A program made the position numbers and the translations under genes. The notes beneath the pieces are model-generated. The model saw only the letters and a list, made by a program, of their open reading frames with translations, was not told the DNA's origin and did not search any database. From Modicisalibacter radicis (GTDB lineage Bacteria; Pseudomonadota; Gammaproteobacteria; Pseudomonadales; Halomonadaceae): a DNA stretch of 64,000 nt. Numbering within the stretch: the first letter of the stretch is position 1; the number at the start of each line of letters is the position of its first letter. The stretch is from positions 1 through 64,000 of the forward strand of contig NZ_CAAHFN010000056.1 in the NCBI RefSeq assembly GCF_900961225.1. The letters are read 5' to 3'. This document shows positions 15,145 through 27,128 of the stretch, one piece after another.

Positions 15145-17433
15145 ATGACGCTGGCACATACCCTGGGCTATCCCCGCATCGGCGCGGGGCGCGAACTCAA
15201 GAAGGCCGTCGAGGCCTACTGGAAGGGCGAGAGCGATCAGGCGGCGCTTCACGCCACCGCCGCCGAACTGCGTGCCCGCCACTGGCAGGCGCAGCGGGAC
15301 GCCGGGCTGGACTTCGTCACGGTCGGCGACTTCGCCTTCTACGATCAGGTACTCAACGTCTCGGCACTGCTCGGCGCGGTACCGCCGCGCTTCGGCCATG
15401 ACGGCGGTATCGTCGATCTCGACACCACCTTCCGCATGGCCCGCGGGCGGGCGCCGACCGGCGAGCCGGCCCCCGCCTGCGAGATGACCAAGTATTTCGA
15501 TACCAACTACCACTACCTGGTCCCCGAGCTGCACCCGGGCCAGCGCTTCCGCGTCGCCGGCGAGCAGCTGTTTCGCGAAGTCGACGAGGCCCACGGAGCC
15601 GGTCATCCGGTCAAGGTCGCGCTGACCGGGCCGCTGACCTGGCTGTGGCTGGGCAAGGAGAAAGCGGCGCAGGGCTTCGACCGTCTCGAGCTGCTCGATG
15701 GCCTGGTCGCCGCCTATGGCGAGATTCTCGCGCGGCTCGCCGGGCAGGGCGTGGAGTGGGTCCAGCTCGACGAGCCGGCGCTGGTCCAGGATCTGCCGCG
15801 CGCCTGGCAGCAAGCCTTCGAGACGGCCTACAACAAGCTGCAGTCGGCACCGGTCAAGCTCCTGGTGGCGAGCTATTTCGGTGATCTGGGCGACAACCTG
15901 AGCCTGGCCGCCGGGCTGCCGGTGGATGCCCTGCATATCGATTGCGTGCGCGCCCCGGAGCAGCTCGAGCGGGTGCTCGACCGGCTGCCGGCCTACAAGG
16001 TTCTCTCGGTGGGGGCGATCGACGGTCGCAACATCTGGCGCGCCGACCTGGCGGCGTTGCGCGAGAGCCTGGCCACCGCGCGGATGCGCCTCGGCGAACG
16101 GCTGTGGCTGGCGCCGAGCTGCTCGCTGCTGCACGTGCCGGTGGACCTTGACGCCGAGGCGCGTCTCGACCCCGAGCTCAAGCGCTGGCTGGCCTTCGCC
16201 CGCCAGAAGCTCGACGAGGTGGCGACCCTGGCGCGGCTGCTGGACGGCCGCGGCGATGCGGCCGATTCGCGCTATCTCGAGGCCGCCAGCGAAGCGCTGG
16301 AGTCGCGCCGCCAGTCGACGCGCATCCACAAGCCGGCCGTCGCCGAGCGGCTGGCGGCGGTGAATGCCGCGGACGCCCGGCGCGCGAGCGGCTATCCGCA
16401 GCGTGCCCGGGCGCAGCGCGAGCGGCTCGAACTGCCGCTGTTCCCGACCACCACCATCGGCTCTTTCCCGCAGACCGGCGAGATCCGTGCGGCCCGGCGC
16501 GCCTTCAAGCGCGGCGAGCTGGATGCGGTGGCCTACGAGGCGCGCATGCGCGAGGAGATCGCCTTCGCCGTCGAACGCCAGGAGGCGCTGGGCCTCGACA
16601 TGCTGGTGCACGGCGAGCCGGAGCGTAACGACATGGTCGAGTACTTCGGCGAGCAGCTCGACGGTTTCGCCTTCACCGACAACGGCTGGGTGCAGAGCTA
16701 CGGCTCGCGCTGCGTCAAACCGCCGGTGATCTACGGCGACGTCAGCCGGCCCGCGGCAATGACGGTGCGCTGGAGCGAGTACGCCCAGTCGCTGACCGCC
16801 AGGCCGATGAAGGGCATGCTGACCGGGCCGGTGACCATCCTGCAGTGGTCGTTCGTGCGCGACGATCAGCCGCGCGAGACTTCGTGCCGGCAGATCGCCC
16901 TGGCGCTGCGCGACGAGGTCGCCGATCTCGAGGCGGCCGGCATCCAGGCGATCCAGATCGACGAGCCGGCGTTGCGCGAAGGCTTGCCGCTGCGTCAGGC
17001 GCAGTGGCAGCGCTACCTCGACTGGGCGGTCGAGTGCTTTCAGCTATCGGCGGCCGTGGCGCGCGACGAGACGCAGATTCACACCCACATGTGCTATTCC
17101 GAGTTCAACGACATCATCGATGCCATCGCCGCGCTGGATGCCGACGTGATCACCATCGAGACCTCGCGCTCGGACATGGAACTGCTCGACGCCTTCCAGG
17201 ACTTCGCTTATCCCAACGAGATCGGGCCGGGGGTCTACGACATCCACTCGCCGAACATCCCCGAGGTCGACTGGATGGTCCAGCTGATGGACAAGGCCGC
17301 CGAGAAGGTGCCCGCCGAGCGGTTGTGGGTCAACCCGGACTGCGGCCTCAAGACGCGTGGCTGGGCCGAGGTCGAGCCGGCCCTGGCCAACATGGTCGAG
17401 GCGGCAAGGACGTTGCGCAAGCGCCATGGCTGA
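15145..17433 (+). CDS. metE: Cobalamin-independent methionine synthase
   Basis: A 762-residue cytosolic enzyme that transfers the methyl group of 5-methyltetrahydropteroyl-triglutamate to homocysteine, the last step of methionine synthesis. The ATG at 15145 follows CCGAGGACTC, and the N-terminus [21 protein letters not shown] is typical. The two homologous barrels are complete. Zinc ligands are visible in [10 protein letters not shown] (His and Cys) and [11 protein letters not shown] (Cys), with a conserved Glu in [15 protein letters not shown]. Length is normal (E. coli 753). MetR from the divergent gene should activate it. Confidence 0.97.
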   Translation: MTLAHTLGYPRIGAGRELKKAVEAYWKGESDQAALHATAAELRARHWQAQRDAGLDFVTVGDFAFYDQVLNVSALLGAVPPRFGHDGGIVDLDTTFRMARGRAPTGEPAPACEMTKYFDTNYHYLVPELHPGQRFRVAGEQLFREVDEAHGAGHPVKVALTGPLTWLWLGKEKAAQGFDRLELLDGLVAAYGEILARLAGQGVEWVQLDEPALVQDLPRAWQQAFETAYNKLQSAPVKLLVASYFGDLGDNLSLAAGLPVDALHIDCVRAPEQLERVLDRLPAYKVLSVGAIDGRNIWRADLAALRESLATARMRLGERLWLAPSCSLLHVPVDLDAEARLDPELKRWLAFARQKLDEVATLARLLDGRGDAADSRYLEAASEALESRRQSTRIHKPAVAERLAAVNAADARRASGYPQRARAQRERLELPLFPTTTIGSFPQTGEIRAARRAFKRGELDAVAYEARMREEIAFAVERQEALGLDMLVHGEPERNDMVEYFGEQLDGFAFTDNGWVQSYGSRCVKPPVIYGDVSRPAAMTVRWSEYAQSLTARPMKGMLTGPVTILQWSFVRDDQPRETSCRQIALALRDEVADLEAAGIQAIQIDEPALREGLPLRQAQWQRYLDWAVECFQLSAAVARDETQIHTHMCYSEFNDIIDAIAALDADVITIETSRSDMELLDAFQDFAYPNEIGPGVYDIHSPNIPEVDWMVQLMDKAAEKVPAERLWVNPDCGLKTRGWAEVEPALANMVEAARTLRKRHG

Positions 17434-17490
17434 GGGCGAGGTAGAGGGCTAGGACAGGCGCCATCCCGGGGGCGGCCCGCCCCTCCGGGG

Positions 17491-17526
17491 AAGAACCGCC
17501 GTGGCGTAGCTGCCATGGCGGTTCTT
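17491..17526 (+). terminator. Terminator-like hairpin after metE
   Basis: AAGAACCGCC and GGCGGTTCTT form a 10-bp stem, extended by TGGC/GCCA across one bulged position per side. It begins 57 bases after the metE stop. The T-run is weak (TTCTTGCGTCT), so efficiency is uncertain. Confidence 0.6.
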
Positions 17527-17643
17527 GCGTCTGCGCGGGCGCGTTGCGGCAACTGACGATTCAAGGCAGCCATCACCGGCGCCGATTGGTATCCTGACGA
17601 CAAAGAATGAGCATCGTCATGCTCGGTCATGCAAGGAGTCCTC

Positions 17644-18411
17644 ATGCGTATCGTTTCGTTGCTCGGTGCCGCCGTGCTGTTGGCCGGCTGTGCTGGCCCA
17701 TCGACCTCGCCATCCACCGCACCGACGGTCGATGATCTCGCCGAGCGCCCGCCGGCCCAGGTGCCCGAACCGCAAGCGGACACGCCGCGGGATGAGCCGC
17801 GGTCGCCGCTGCTGCCCTCGGCGTTCTTTGCCGATGGTGCCGAAGCGTTCATCGCCTGGCGCTGCACCCCCGCCCAGGATCTGATCGCGGCATTCCCCGA
17901 CGACCACCTGCGGCTGTGGTCGGGGCAGGGCCACTATCGGCTCGAGCGTGCCGTGGTGGCTTCCGGGACGCGTTACGTCAAGGACGACCTGACCTTCTGG
18001 AGCAAGGGCGAGCGGGCGATGGTGGAAAGCGACAACGGGCGCCTCGAATGCCAGCAGGATATCCGTCGCCAGACGCTGACGCGTGCCGACCATCCGCAGT
18101 CGATCTTCCATGCCCTGGGCAACGAGCCGGGCTGGATGCTGGATCTCGATCGCGACTCGCCGCGGATGACGCTGGTCACCGATTATGGCGACGAGCGCCG
18201 CACCCTGGATTATCGCCTGGTCGATCTCGAAAACGGACGCCAGGCCAGCGTGACCCTGCGCAGCGGCGATGCCGCCGAGCCGGTCACGGTGCATCTCGAG
18301 GCGCGTGCCTGTTTCGACGCCATGAGCGGCCAGCCCTATCCGGTGCGGGTGCGCGTCGAAACGCCCGAGCGCACCTTGCGCGGCTGCGGGCAGGGCATCG
18401 AGCGGCCGTAG
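17644..18411 (+). CDS. Two-domain lipoprotein: MliC-like lysozyme-inhibitor domain plus COG3650-like domain
   Basis: A 255-residue envelope protein. Its ATG at 17644 follows AAGGAG, which itself lies inside an alternative upstream start. The signal peptide ends in the lipobox LLAGC, with the acylated Cys near residue 17. After a Pro/Thr-rich linker, the first domain (about 60-140) has the MliC layout: WRCTPAQ, SGTRYVKDDLTFWSKGERAMV and a second Cys in LECQQD. The second domain (about 150-255) has NEPGWMLDLD and CFDAMSGQPYPVRV with RGCG, as in COG3650 proteins. MliC proteins inhibit c-type lysozyme. The combined role is inferred. Confidence 0.75.
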   Translation: MRIVSLLGAAVLLAGCAGPSTSPSTAPTVDDLAERPPAQVPEPQADTPRDEPRSPLLPSAFFADGAEAFIAWRCTPAQDLIAAFPDDHLRLWSGQGHYRLERAVVASGTRYVKDDLTFWSKGERAMVESDNGRLECQQDIRRQTLTRADHPQSIFHALGNEPGWMLDLDRDSPRMTLVTDYGDERRTLDYRLVDLENGRQASVTLRSGDAAEPVTVHLEARACFDAMSGQPYPVRVRVETPERTLRGCGQGIERP

Positions 18412-18439
18412 CGATCGCTTTAATCGAATGGTTGGCGCG

Positions 18440-18479
18440 TTTTTTTGCGATTTTCATTGCAAAAAAACCATTTAATATG
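18440..18479 (+). promoter_or_regulatory. AT-rich inverted repeat and candidate promoter upstream of azoR
   Basis: TTTTTTTGC (18440-18448) and GCAAAAAAA (18459-18467) are perfect inverted arms around ten bases. A -10-like TAATAT lies at 18474-18479, with a weak -35 candidate TTTTCA (18451-18456) 17 bases upstream. The tract is strikingly AT-rich in a GC-rich window. It could be an operator, or it could end the upstream lipoprotein transcript. Confidence 0.45.
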
Positions 18480-18511
18480 GTCGTCATCACCCCTGGCTGG
18501 AGGACCCCACC

Positions 18512-19126
18512 ATGACGACCCCGACCAAGCTACTGCTGCTCAACAGTTCGATCCTCGGCGACAACGGTCAATCCCGTGGCCTTGCCGAGCATTTCAAGCG
18601 CCGGCTCGCCGCGCGTGGCGACGTGCAGGTCACCGAGCGCGACCTGGTCGCCGAGGCCCTGCCGCATCTGGACGGCACCGAACTCGCCAGCTGGATGGTC
18701 GCCGAGGATGAACGCGACGCCGAGCAGCGCGAGCTGGCGGCACGCTCCGAAGCGGCACTCGCCGAGCTGTTCGACCATGACGTACTGGTGCTGGCGGTGC
18801 CGCTCTACAACCTGGGCATTCCCACGCAGCTCAAGGCCTGGTTCGACCGCGTGCTGCGTGCCGGCAAGACCTTTCGTTACACCGAGAACGGGCCGCAGGG
18901 CCTGGTCGAGGGCAAGCGGGCCATCGTGCTGACGGCGCGCGGCGGTCAGTACGCGGGCACCGCGCTCGATTCGCAGACCCCGCACCTGACCCACATGCTG
19001 GGTCTGATGGGGATCACCGAGGTCGATTTCGTGTATGCCGAAGGGCTGGCGATGGGCGATCGACATCGCGAGGCCTCGATCGGCGAAGCCCGACAGGCGA
19101 TCGACGGCCTGGTGGCGCGGCTCTAG
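18512..19126 (+). CDS. azoR: FMN-dependent NADH-azoreductase
   Basis: A 204-residue flavodoxin-fold quinone/azo reductase that uses FMN and NADH for two-electron reduction of quinones and azo compounds, protecting against thiol and quinone stress. The phosphate-binding segment LLLNSSILGDNGQSRGLAE is at the start. VPLYNLGIPTQLKAWFDRVLRAGKTFRYTENGP in outline and TARGGQYAG supply the isoalloxazine site. Length is standard (E. coli 201). A GGAGG ribosome site precedes the start. Confidence 0.93.
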   Translation: MTTPTKLLLLNSSILGDNGQSRGLAEHFKRRLAARGDVQVTERDLVAEALPHLDGTELASWMVAEDERDAEQRELAARSEAALAELFDHDVLVLAVPLYNLGIPTQLKAWFDRVLRAGKTFRYTENGPQGLVEGKRAIVLTARGGQYAGTALDSQTPHLTHMLGLMGITEVDFVYAEGLAMGDRHREASIGEARQAIDGLVARL

Positions 19127-19160
19127 CCGTCCATGCCCCTGGCGGGCTACCCGGCTGTAC

Positions 19161-19188
19161 GAGCGCGGCGCCTTCGGGCGCCGCGCTC
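19161..19188. terminator. Bidirectional hairpin terminator between azoR and the converging membrane-protein gene
   Basis: GAGCGCGGCGCC and GGCGCCGCGCTC form a perfect 12-bp stem capped by a TTCG tetraloop, in the 79-base gap between converging genes. It lacks a strong T-tract, but the stem is extremely stable and sits where a shared terminator is needed. Confidence 0.7.
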
Positions 19189-19205
19189 CGTTGTCGACAG
19201 GGGTG

Positions 19206-20267
19206 TCAGCGTTCGGGGCAATCGATCATGCCAACCGGGTCGGCGTTCGGCGACGTTTCCTGGCACAGCGGAATGCGCTCGGAAACGATACGCCGGGCGA
19301 GTTGCCGCAAGGCACCGGCGCCTGCCGAGGCGCCGGGAACCAGCCGCGAGTCGACCGCCTGCCAATCGCCTTCGACGCGTTCGGCGAGGGTGAAGCGAAA
19401 CGGATGATAGCCCGGGAAGCCCAGCCGCAGGTCGGTGGCGATGAGCGTTTCGCGGCCATCGCGTGGGGCAATCTGGTAGGCGAGAAACGGCCCGGCGAAC
19501 CAGTGCAGGCGCTGGCCCGCGGCGGTGGCCCGGGCCGCCGGTTCCAGCGCCGCGCCGCGTGGAAAGCGCGTCAGACGGGGCGCACGCTCGTCGAACAGGC
19601 CGACCAGGCTTTCGTGGTAATACCCGTCCTCGACGACCGTCACCCGCCACAGCAGGCTGTTGAACGGCGTTGGCTGGACCAGACGCGGCGCCTCGGCCAG
19701 GTCGCGTTCGGCCAGGGTCGGCGCAATGCGTTCGTCGACGATGAACTTGGCGCCCAGCGTGAACAGCAGGTATGCGCCGGACAGCGCCAGTCCCCAGCAG
19801 GGCGCCCGCGACGCACCGCCGCGGACCAGGCCGATGCCCAGTGCGACGATCAGCGGCAGGGTATAGAGCGGGTCGATGATGAACACGCTGGCCCAGGCGG
19901 TCGGCGGCGACGTCAAGGGCCACCATAGCTGGGTGCCGTAGGTGGTGAAGGCATCGAGCAGCGGGTGGCTCAGCAGGCAGGCACCCAGCGTCAGCCACCA
20001 GCGCCGCAGTGAGATTCCGTGGCGTCGGGCGAAACCCGCGCTCGCAAGGGCCAGTATCGTGGCCAGCGCGGCCAGAACCCACAGCGAGTGACTGAAGCCG
20101 CGATGGTAGGTGTAGTCGGCCACGGCATCGCCGTAGTCGATGACCACGTCGAGATCGGGGAGCGTGCCCAGCGCCGCGCCCAGCAGCAGCGCCTTGCGGC
20201 CCAGCGGGCGGCCCAGCAGGCTGGCGCCGACCGCGGCGCCCAGGCAGGCCTGGGTCAGCGAATCCAT
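19206..20267 (-). CDS. YdjM-like inner-membrane metal-dependent hydrolase
   Basis: A 353-residue membrane protein of the LexA-binding, inner-membrane putative hydrolase family (DUF457/YdjM). The N-terminus MDSLTQACLGAAVGASLLGRPLG fits the family start. An aspartate cluster PDLDVVIDYGD and the motif YHRGFSHSL with His residues look like a metal site. Several helices follow (about 65-90, 100-118 and 150-190), then a soluble C-terminal half. The ribosome site is not clear, and an upstream in-frame start at 20372 cannot be excluded. Biochemical function is not established for the family. Confidence 0.75.
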   Translation of the reverse strand: MDSLTQACLGAAVGASLLGRPLGRKALLLGAALGTLPDLDVVIDYGDAVADYTYHRGFSHSLWVLAALATILALASAGFARRHGISLRRWWLTLGACLLSHPLLDAFTTYGTQLWWPLTSPPTAWASVFIIDPLYTLPLIVALGIGLVRGGASRAPCWGLALSGAYLLFTLGAKFIVDERIAPTLAERDLAEAPRLVQPTPFNSLLWRVTVVEDGYYHESLVGLFDERAPRLTRFPRGAALEPAARATAAGQRLHWFAGPFLAYQIAPRDGRETLIATDLRLGFPGYHPFRFTLAERVEGDWQAVDSRLVPGASAGAGALRQLARRIVSERIPLCQETSPNADPVGMIDCPER

Positions 20268-20301
20268 GGGCGGGCCGACGAGGCCATGACAGCCAGCGGT
20301 G

Positions 20302-20847
20302 TCAGGGGCATGGCATCTGCATCCAGGGCGGCCGGGAGGCGCGAATGCGCGCCTGTACCGGGCAATCGTCACGATGCGCGCCGGGCAGGTAGCCGGTGCT
20401 CATCAGGAACTCGTTGACGATCTCGGGGCCGGTAAAGCGGAAGGTGCGCTTGAACAGCCGCACCCAGTCGGCCAGCGGCTGGGGGTGATGGGCGTCCAGC
20501 CAGGCCTTGAAGCTGCCGTGGTCGGCCTGCAGGGTGCGGACCACGCCGGCATTGTGGATGGCGGCGTCGACCTTGAGGCGGTTGCGGATGATGCCGGCAT
20601 CGTCGAGCAGCCGCTCGCGCTCGGCGGCGCCGTAGGCCGCCACCCGCTCGATACGGAATTCGTCGAACGCCGCCCGGAAGGCCGCGCGCTTCTTGAGCAC
20701 GGTGAGCCACGAGAGGCCGGCCTGGTTGATCTCCAGGATGAGGCGCTCGAACAGTTCGTCGTCGCCGGCCACGGCAAAGCCGTATTCGCCATCGTGGTAG
20801 GGGCCGTGATAGGGGTGTTGCGGAGCGTGGTCGCAGTAGTCGGACAT
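20302..20847 (-). CDS. tag: DNA-3-methyladenine glycosylase I
   Basis: A 181-residue base-excision repair enzyme that removes 3-methyladenine from DNA. The start at 20847 (MSDYCDHAP) follows AGAGAG. Family features are YHDGEYGFAV, LILEINQAGLSWLTVLKKR, FTGPEIVNEFLMSTGYLPGAH with the conserved His, and the C-terminal DCPVQ. The N-terminal Cys-His and C-terminal His-Cys that form the zinc snap are present. Length is close to E. coli Tag (187). Confidence 0.93.
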   Translation of the reverse strand: MSDYCDHAPQHPYHGPYHDGEYGFAVAGDDELFERLILEINQAGLSWLTVLKKRAAFRAAFDEFRIERVAAYGAAERERLLDDAGIIRNRLKVDAAIHNAGVVRTLQADHGSFKAWLDAHHPQPLADWVRLFKRTFRFTGPEIVNEFLMSTGYLPGAHRDDCPVQARIRASRPPWMQMPCP

Positions 20848-20998
20848 CGCGGATTCTCTCTGCTTGTACCGCACCATTCCCGATGTGACGGTGACGGTCT
20901 TCATCGGGCATGATGCCCCAGGTGACGACACCGGGGAAAGCCGGCGGAGTCAGTGAAGTCAACGCCATCCCAATCGATAGCGAGAGTGAGGAGAGACG

Positions 20999-21439
20999 AT
21001 GCAGTATCTTCATACAATGGTTCGCGTCAGCGATCTCGAGGCTTCCCTGCATTTCTACTGCGAGCTGCTGGGGCTCGAGGAGATCAGCCGCAAGGAGAGC
21101 GAGAAGGGGCGCTTCACGCTGGTCTTCCTCGCCGCGCCGGACGACCGGCAGCGCGCCCGCGAGGAGCGCACCGCGATGCTCGAACTGACCTACAACTGGG
21201 ACCCCGAGGAGTACACCGGCGGACGCAACTTCGGTCATCTGGCCTATCGCGTCGAGGACATCTACGCGTTGTGCGAACGCCTGCAGGCCAACGGCGTGAC
21301 CATCAACCGCCCGCCGCGCGACGGTCACATGGCCTTCGTCCGCTCGCCCGACGGCATCTCCATCGAGTTGCTGCAGCAGGGCGACGACCTGCCGCCGCGG
21401 GAACCCTGGACATCGATGGAGAACACCGGCAACTGGTGA
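20999..21439 (+). CDS. gloA: Lactoylglutathione lyase (glyoxalase I) family protein
   Basis: A 146-residue vicinal-oxygen-chelate protein. The start [20 protein letters not shown] and the metal-ligand pattern match glyoxalase I: His5, Glu in AMLELTYNW, His in GHLAYRV and Glu in SIELLQ. The enzyme isomerises the methylglyoxal-glutathione hemithioacetal to lactoylglutathione. Compared with E. coli GloA it has a C-terminal extension ([13 protein letters not shown]) and an insertion after FLAAPDD. AGGAGAGACG precedes the ATG. The next gene follows after 38 bases. Confidence 0.88.
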   Translation: MQYLHTMVRVSDLEASLHFYCELLGLEEISRKESEKGRFTLVFLAAPDDRQRAREERTAMLELTYNWDPEEYTGGRNFGHLAYRVEDIYALCERLQANGVTINRPPRDGHMAFVRSPDGISIELLQQGDDLPPREPWTSMENTGNW

Positions 21440-21477
21440 GCCTTGACGCGAGAGGGCGACGCAAGGAGAGCGAGCGG

Positions 21478-22152
21478 ATGGCACTGGATGCGACTCTGCA
21501 TGCCGCGCTGCGACGCGAGGCGCAGGCGCTGGAGGGCGTGGACGAGCAGGTCTATCGCGACTTCGAGCGCGACCCCTGCGAGCCGATCATCGGCCTGGGG
21601 CCGCGCGAGGCCCGCGTGGGTATCTTCGGTCGCGACCCGGGGCGGCTGGAGGTGAAGTGGGGCGAGCCGTTCATCGGTAGCGGCGGCCAGAAGGTCCGCG
21701 AGGGGCTGTACCGGGCCCTGCACGGCGAACCGATGCCCGATTTCGAGGCCTCGCGCGAGATCGGGCGGCATTTCTTCTGGGCCAATACCGTGCCCTACAA
21801 GCCGCGGGGCAACAAGGCGTGGTCGATGGCGGTCAAGAAGCGCTTCCAGCCGCTGATCGCCCAGCTTCTGGTCGAGGAGTGGCAGGGGCGCGAGCTGGTC
21901 ACGCTGGGCCGCGAGGCCTTCCTGTGGTTCGCCATCAACCAGCCGCGCGAGGTGCGTCAGGCGCTGGAGGCCTTCTGGAAGCGCGACGATCGCTTCTCGG
22001 CCAGCCATGAGACGCTGCTGGTCGATGGCGAAGGCCACGAGGCGACGTTCAGGCTGCATCCACTGCCGCATCCTTCGCCGCTCAACCAGGCCTGGTTCAA
22101 GCGCTTTCCGGATCTTCTGGCGGCTCGTCTCGAATCGCTGGATATTCCCTGA
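21478..22152 (+). CDS. Uracil-DNA-glycosylase-like family protein
   Basis: A 224-residue protein starting at ATG 21478 behind AAGGAGAGCGAGCGG. The segment FGRDPGRLEVKWGEPFIGSGG resembles motif 1 of the uracil-DNA glycosylase superfamily, FFWANTVPYKP fits the middle region, and LHPLPHPSPLNQ resembles the HPSP motif. The iron-sulfur cysteines of family 4/5 enzymes are absent. It probably excises or binds a damaged base or nucleotide, but the substrate is unknown. It appears cotranscribed with gloA. Confidence 0.65.
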   Translation: MALDATLHAALRREAQALEGVDEQVYRDFERDPCEPIIGLGPREARVGIFGRDPGRLEVKWGEPFIGSGGQKVREGLYRALHGEPMPDFEASREIGRHFFWANTVPYKPRGNKAWSMAVKKRFQPLIAQLLVEEWQGRELVTLGREAFLWFAINQPREVRQALEAFWKRDDRFSASHETLLVDGEGHEATFRLHPLPHPSPLNQAWFKRFPDLLAARLESLDIP

Positions 22153-22166
22153 CGGCGGATGGCCCG

Positions 22167-22571
22167 CTAGTCGGGATGCAGCGCCAGGCGCCCGCTGCCC
22201 AGAAAGACGATGGCCAGCGCGCCGAACAGGAACAGTCCCTGCAGTTCTAGCGACCAGCCGCCGTTGCCGGCCAGGGTGAACAGCTCCCCGCTGTGCACCA
22301 GGACGATGGCCACCACCATGTTGGCCGCCATCAACAACCCGGCCAGGCGTGCCTGCCAGCCGAGGATCGCCATCAGCGGGGCGATCACTTCGCCGATCAG
22401 CACGCCGTAGGCGAGAAAGGTCGGCAGACCCTGGGCGGCGATCCGGTCGCCGATCCAGCTCAGCGTACCGGGCTCGATCAGCTTGGCGATGCCGTGAAGC
22501 AGGATCAGGCAGCCGACGCCGAGCCGCAGTACCAGTTTGCCAAGGGCCTCGTTGTGCAGGGCGTTGAGCAT
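22167..22571 (-). CDS. DoxX-family inner-membrane protein
   Basis: A 134-residue protein with four hydrophobic helices (about 11-28, 49-72, 76-96 and 108-126). LRLGVGCLILLHGIAKLIEPG and GEVIAPLMAILGW are typical DoxX-family patterns. Members are small quinone- or redox-linked membrane proteins of poorly defined function. It stands alone, converging on the UDG-like gene with only 14 bases between stops. Confidence 0.85.
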   Translation of the reverse strand: MLNALHNEALGKLVLRLGVGCLILLHGIAKLIEPGTLSWIGDRIAAQGLPTFLAYGVLIGEVIAPLMAILGWQARLAGLLMAANMVVAIVLVHSGELFTLAGNGGWSLELQGLFLFGALAIVFLGSGRLALHPD

Positions 22572-22736
22572 GAAGGGGTCAATCTCTTGTTGTGAGTCAA
22601 GGCGTTACTATCCCATGCCGGGGCCTTCGAGCACAGGGTTCAGGGACGTTGCGACTCGGTTGTCGAGGCGATCGGTTACGTGGCCGGGGTGGCGGGTCAC
22701 GCGATAAACAGTCTATCCTGTGGCCAATACCCCCGG

Positions 22737-22922
22737 CTTGCAAAACCCGGCGTCACCGCGACGCCTGCAAGCGTTCACGACCCGCCAAGGAGTGGCGTGG
22801 TCTCATCGTGGCCGGTCCGAACGGCTCGATAAACTGGTGCCTCGTGCCAGAGTCGGTAACTACCAGAACCGAGCGATATCGCCAAGAAGGCGAATCGAAG
22901 ACCGCCACCCACACGGGGGCGG
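22737..22922 (+). ncRNA. Structured 5' leader of the diguanylate cyclase gene (candidate cis-acting RNA)
   Basis: The 369-base gap ahead of this GGDEF gene holds no coding sequence, but its last 200 bases contain a series of inverted repeats. CTTGCA/TGCAAG encloses GGCGTC/GACGCC (22737-22771). GACC-CGCCA/TGGCG-GGTC spans 22779-22802. TCGGT/ACCGA lies near 22853. CGCC/GGCG follows near 22880. CCGCCaCCC/GGGGGCGG (22902-22922) touches the ribosome site GGAAGGAG. It matches no riboswitch I know, and I could not fit the c-di-GMP (GEMM) core. Regulation is speculative. Confidence 0.35.
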
Positions 22923-22940
22923 AAGGAGAAAAGGATTTCC

Positions 22941-24098
22941 ATGAACGGCAAGTTCCGTAACCTCGGACACTGGCGCGCGCTGTCACTACCCGCCTGCCCG
23001 CTGCCGGCGGACCGGCAGCGCTATTTCCATACGCTGTCGCGGCTCTATCTGATCGCGACCGTGGTCTATCTGTTCGACTTCATCCCGATGTTCTGGCTGC
23101 TGGCCGATACGCGGCTGTTCATTGTCAGCGTGGCTGGGCTGGGCATGACCCTGGTCGCCCGCGAGCTGCACCGGCGGGGCTATATGGGGGCCGGTGTGCT
23201 GTTGATGCTGGCCACGATGACGGCGCATATGCTGGTCGCCATCGGCACATACGGCAGCGGTCTGGGATTCGAGCTGTATTTCGCGCTGATCCTGCTGGTC
23301 ACCTATATCAGCGCCTTGTCTCAGGTCGCCAAGCTCGGGGTCAGCCTCGTGGTGATGGGGCTGACGACCTATCAATTGATGGGCGTCCCGGAAACGACGG
23401 TCGTCGACAGGCTGGGAGGGTGGGCGCCACAGGCCCTGCTGATAGCCAACCTGGCGACCCTGGGGGTGTTGTTCGCGGTGATCCTGCGCCGGCTGGAGGG
23501 GGTGTCCCAGCGCCTCGAAATCAGCTATCGGCGTCAGGCCCACCACGACGCCCTGACGGGGGTGTTCAATCGTCGAGCCGTGCTGCGCGAGGTCGAACTC
23601 GCAATGGACAATGCGCGGCCGTTCGCACTGTTGATGATCGACATCGACCATTTCAAGCCGATCAACGACCGCTACGGCCACAAGCGGGGCGACCGCGCGT
23701 TGTGCCACCTGGTGGAGTGCCTGCGGGAAAGCCTGCGCGACGAGGACACCCTGGGTCGCTACGGGGGCGAAGAGTTCATCGCCGTGCTCCATGACAAGAG
23801 GCATGGCGAGGCGCTGTGTGCCGCCGAGCGTCTGGCGGCGACCGTGCGCGAAACACCCTATGCGCTGGATGGCGGCGATTTGCACATGACCGTCAGCATC
23901 GGCGTGGCGGCCAACGGCGAGGCCCTGGATATCGATGGCCTGATCGCTCTGGCCGACCGGCGGCTCTACCAGGCCAAGCGCGACGGCCGCGATCAGGTGT
24001 GCGGTGACGACGCGCCGTCGATGCAGGACGCGTCGCCGGTGGTGCTCGACAGGGCCGCCGAACAGATGCGCGCGGTCTTCGAGCAGCGGGCCAGCTAG
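22941..24098 (+). CDS. Membrane-bound diguanylate cyclase (GGDEF domain)
   Basis: A 385-residue protein. The N-terminal 200 residues contain about six hydrophobic helices in pairs (about 33-80, 86-112, 118-142 and 165-180). The C-terminal cyclase domain has DALTGVFNRRA, MIDIDHFKPINDRYGHKRGD and the active site GRYGGEEF. The RxxD product-inhibition site is present five residues before it (RDED). It should make cyclic di-GMP from two GTP in response to a signal sensed in the membrane. The start follows GGAAGGAGAAAAGGA, and a structured leader precedes it. Confidence 0.93.
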   Translation: MNGKFRNLGHWRALSLPACPLPADRQRYFHTLSRLYLIATVVYLFDFIPMFWLLADTRLFIVSVAGLGMTLVARELHRRGYMGAGVLLMLATMTAHMLVAIGTYGSGLGFELYFALILLVTYISALSQVAKLGVSLVVMGLTTYQLMGVPETTVVDRLGGWAPQALLIANLATLGVLFAVILRRLEGVSQRLEISYRRQAHHDALTGVFNRRAVLREVELAMDNARPFALLMIDIDHFKPINDRYGHKRGDRALCHLVECLRESLRDEDTLGRYGGEEFIAVLHDKRHGEALCAAERLAATVRETPYALDGGDLHMTVSIGVAANGEALDIDGLIALADRRLYQAKRDGRDQVCGDDAPSMQDASPVVLDRAAEQMRAVFEQRAS

Positions 24099-24130
24099 CC
24101 CGCTGCCACCTGCGGAGGCTTGCGCTCGGC

Positions 24131-26971
<2,841 letters not shown>

Positions 26972-27128
26972 GGAGCGCTCTGTCTGACGATGGCAGCGAA
27001 CGACCTGGCGCCGGCGTCATTCAATCGATGGCGCGCCTGCGGTCGAGGGCGTAAGGAAAATGGGCTCGATTATAGCGCCCGAGGCGCTCAGCGTCATGAG
27101 CGTCCAGAAGGCTAGGCTTGTTTAAAAA

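Noticed and set aside
18440..18467. Simple rho-independent terminator for the lipoprotein gene
   Set aside because: The stem is mostly A-T pairs with only two G-C pairs, too weak for a standard terminator. A regulatory role for azoR seems at least as likely.
22667..22771. Possible c-di-GMP (GEMM) riboswitch upstream of the GGDEF gene
   Set aside because: GGGTCACGC resembles the start of the GEMM core, but the following tetraloop-receptor elements and the GACGCAAAGC-type segment could not be found in order. It is kept only as a structured leader.
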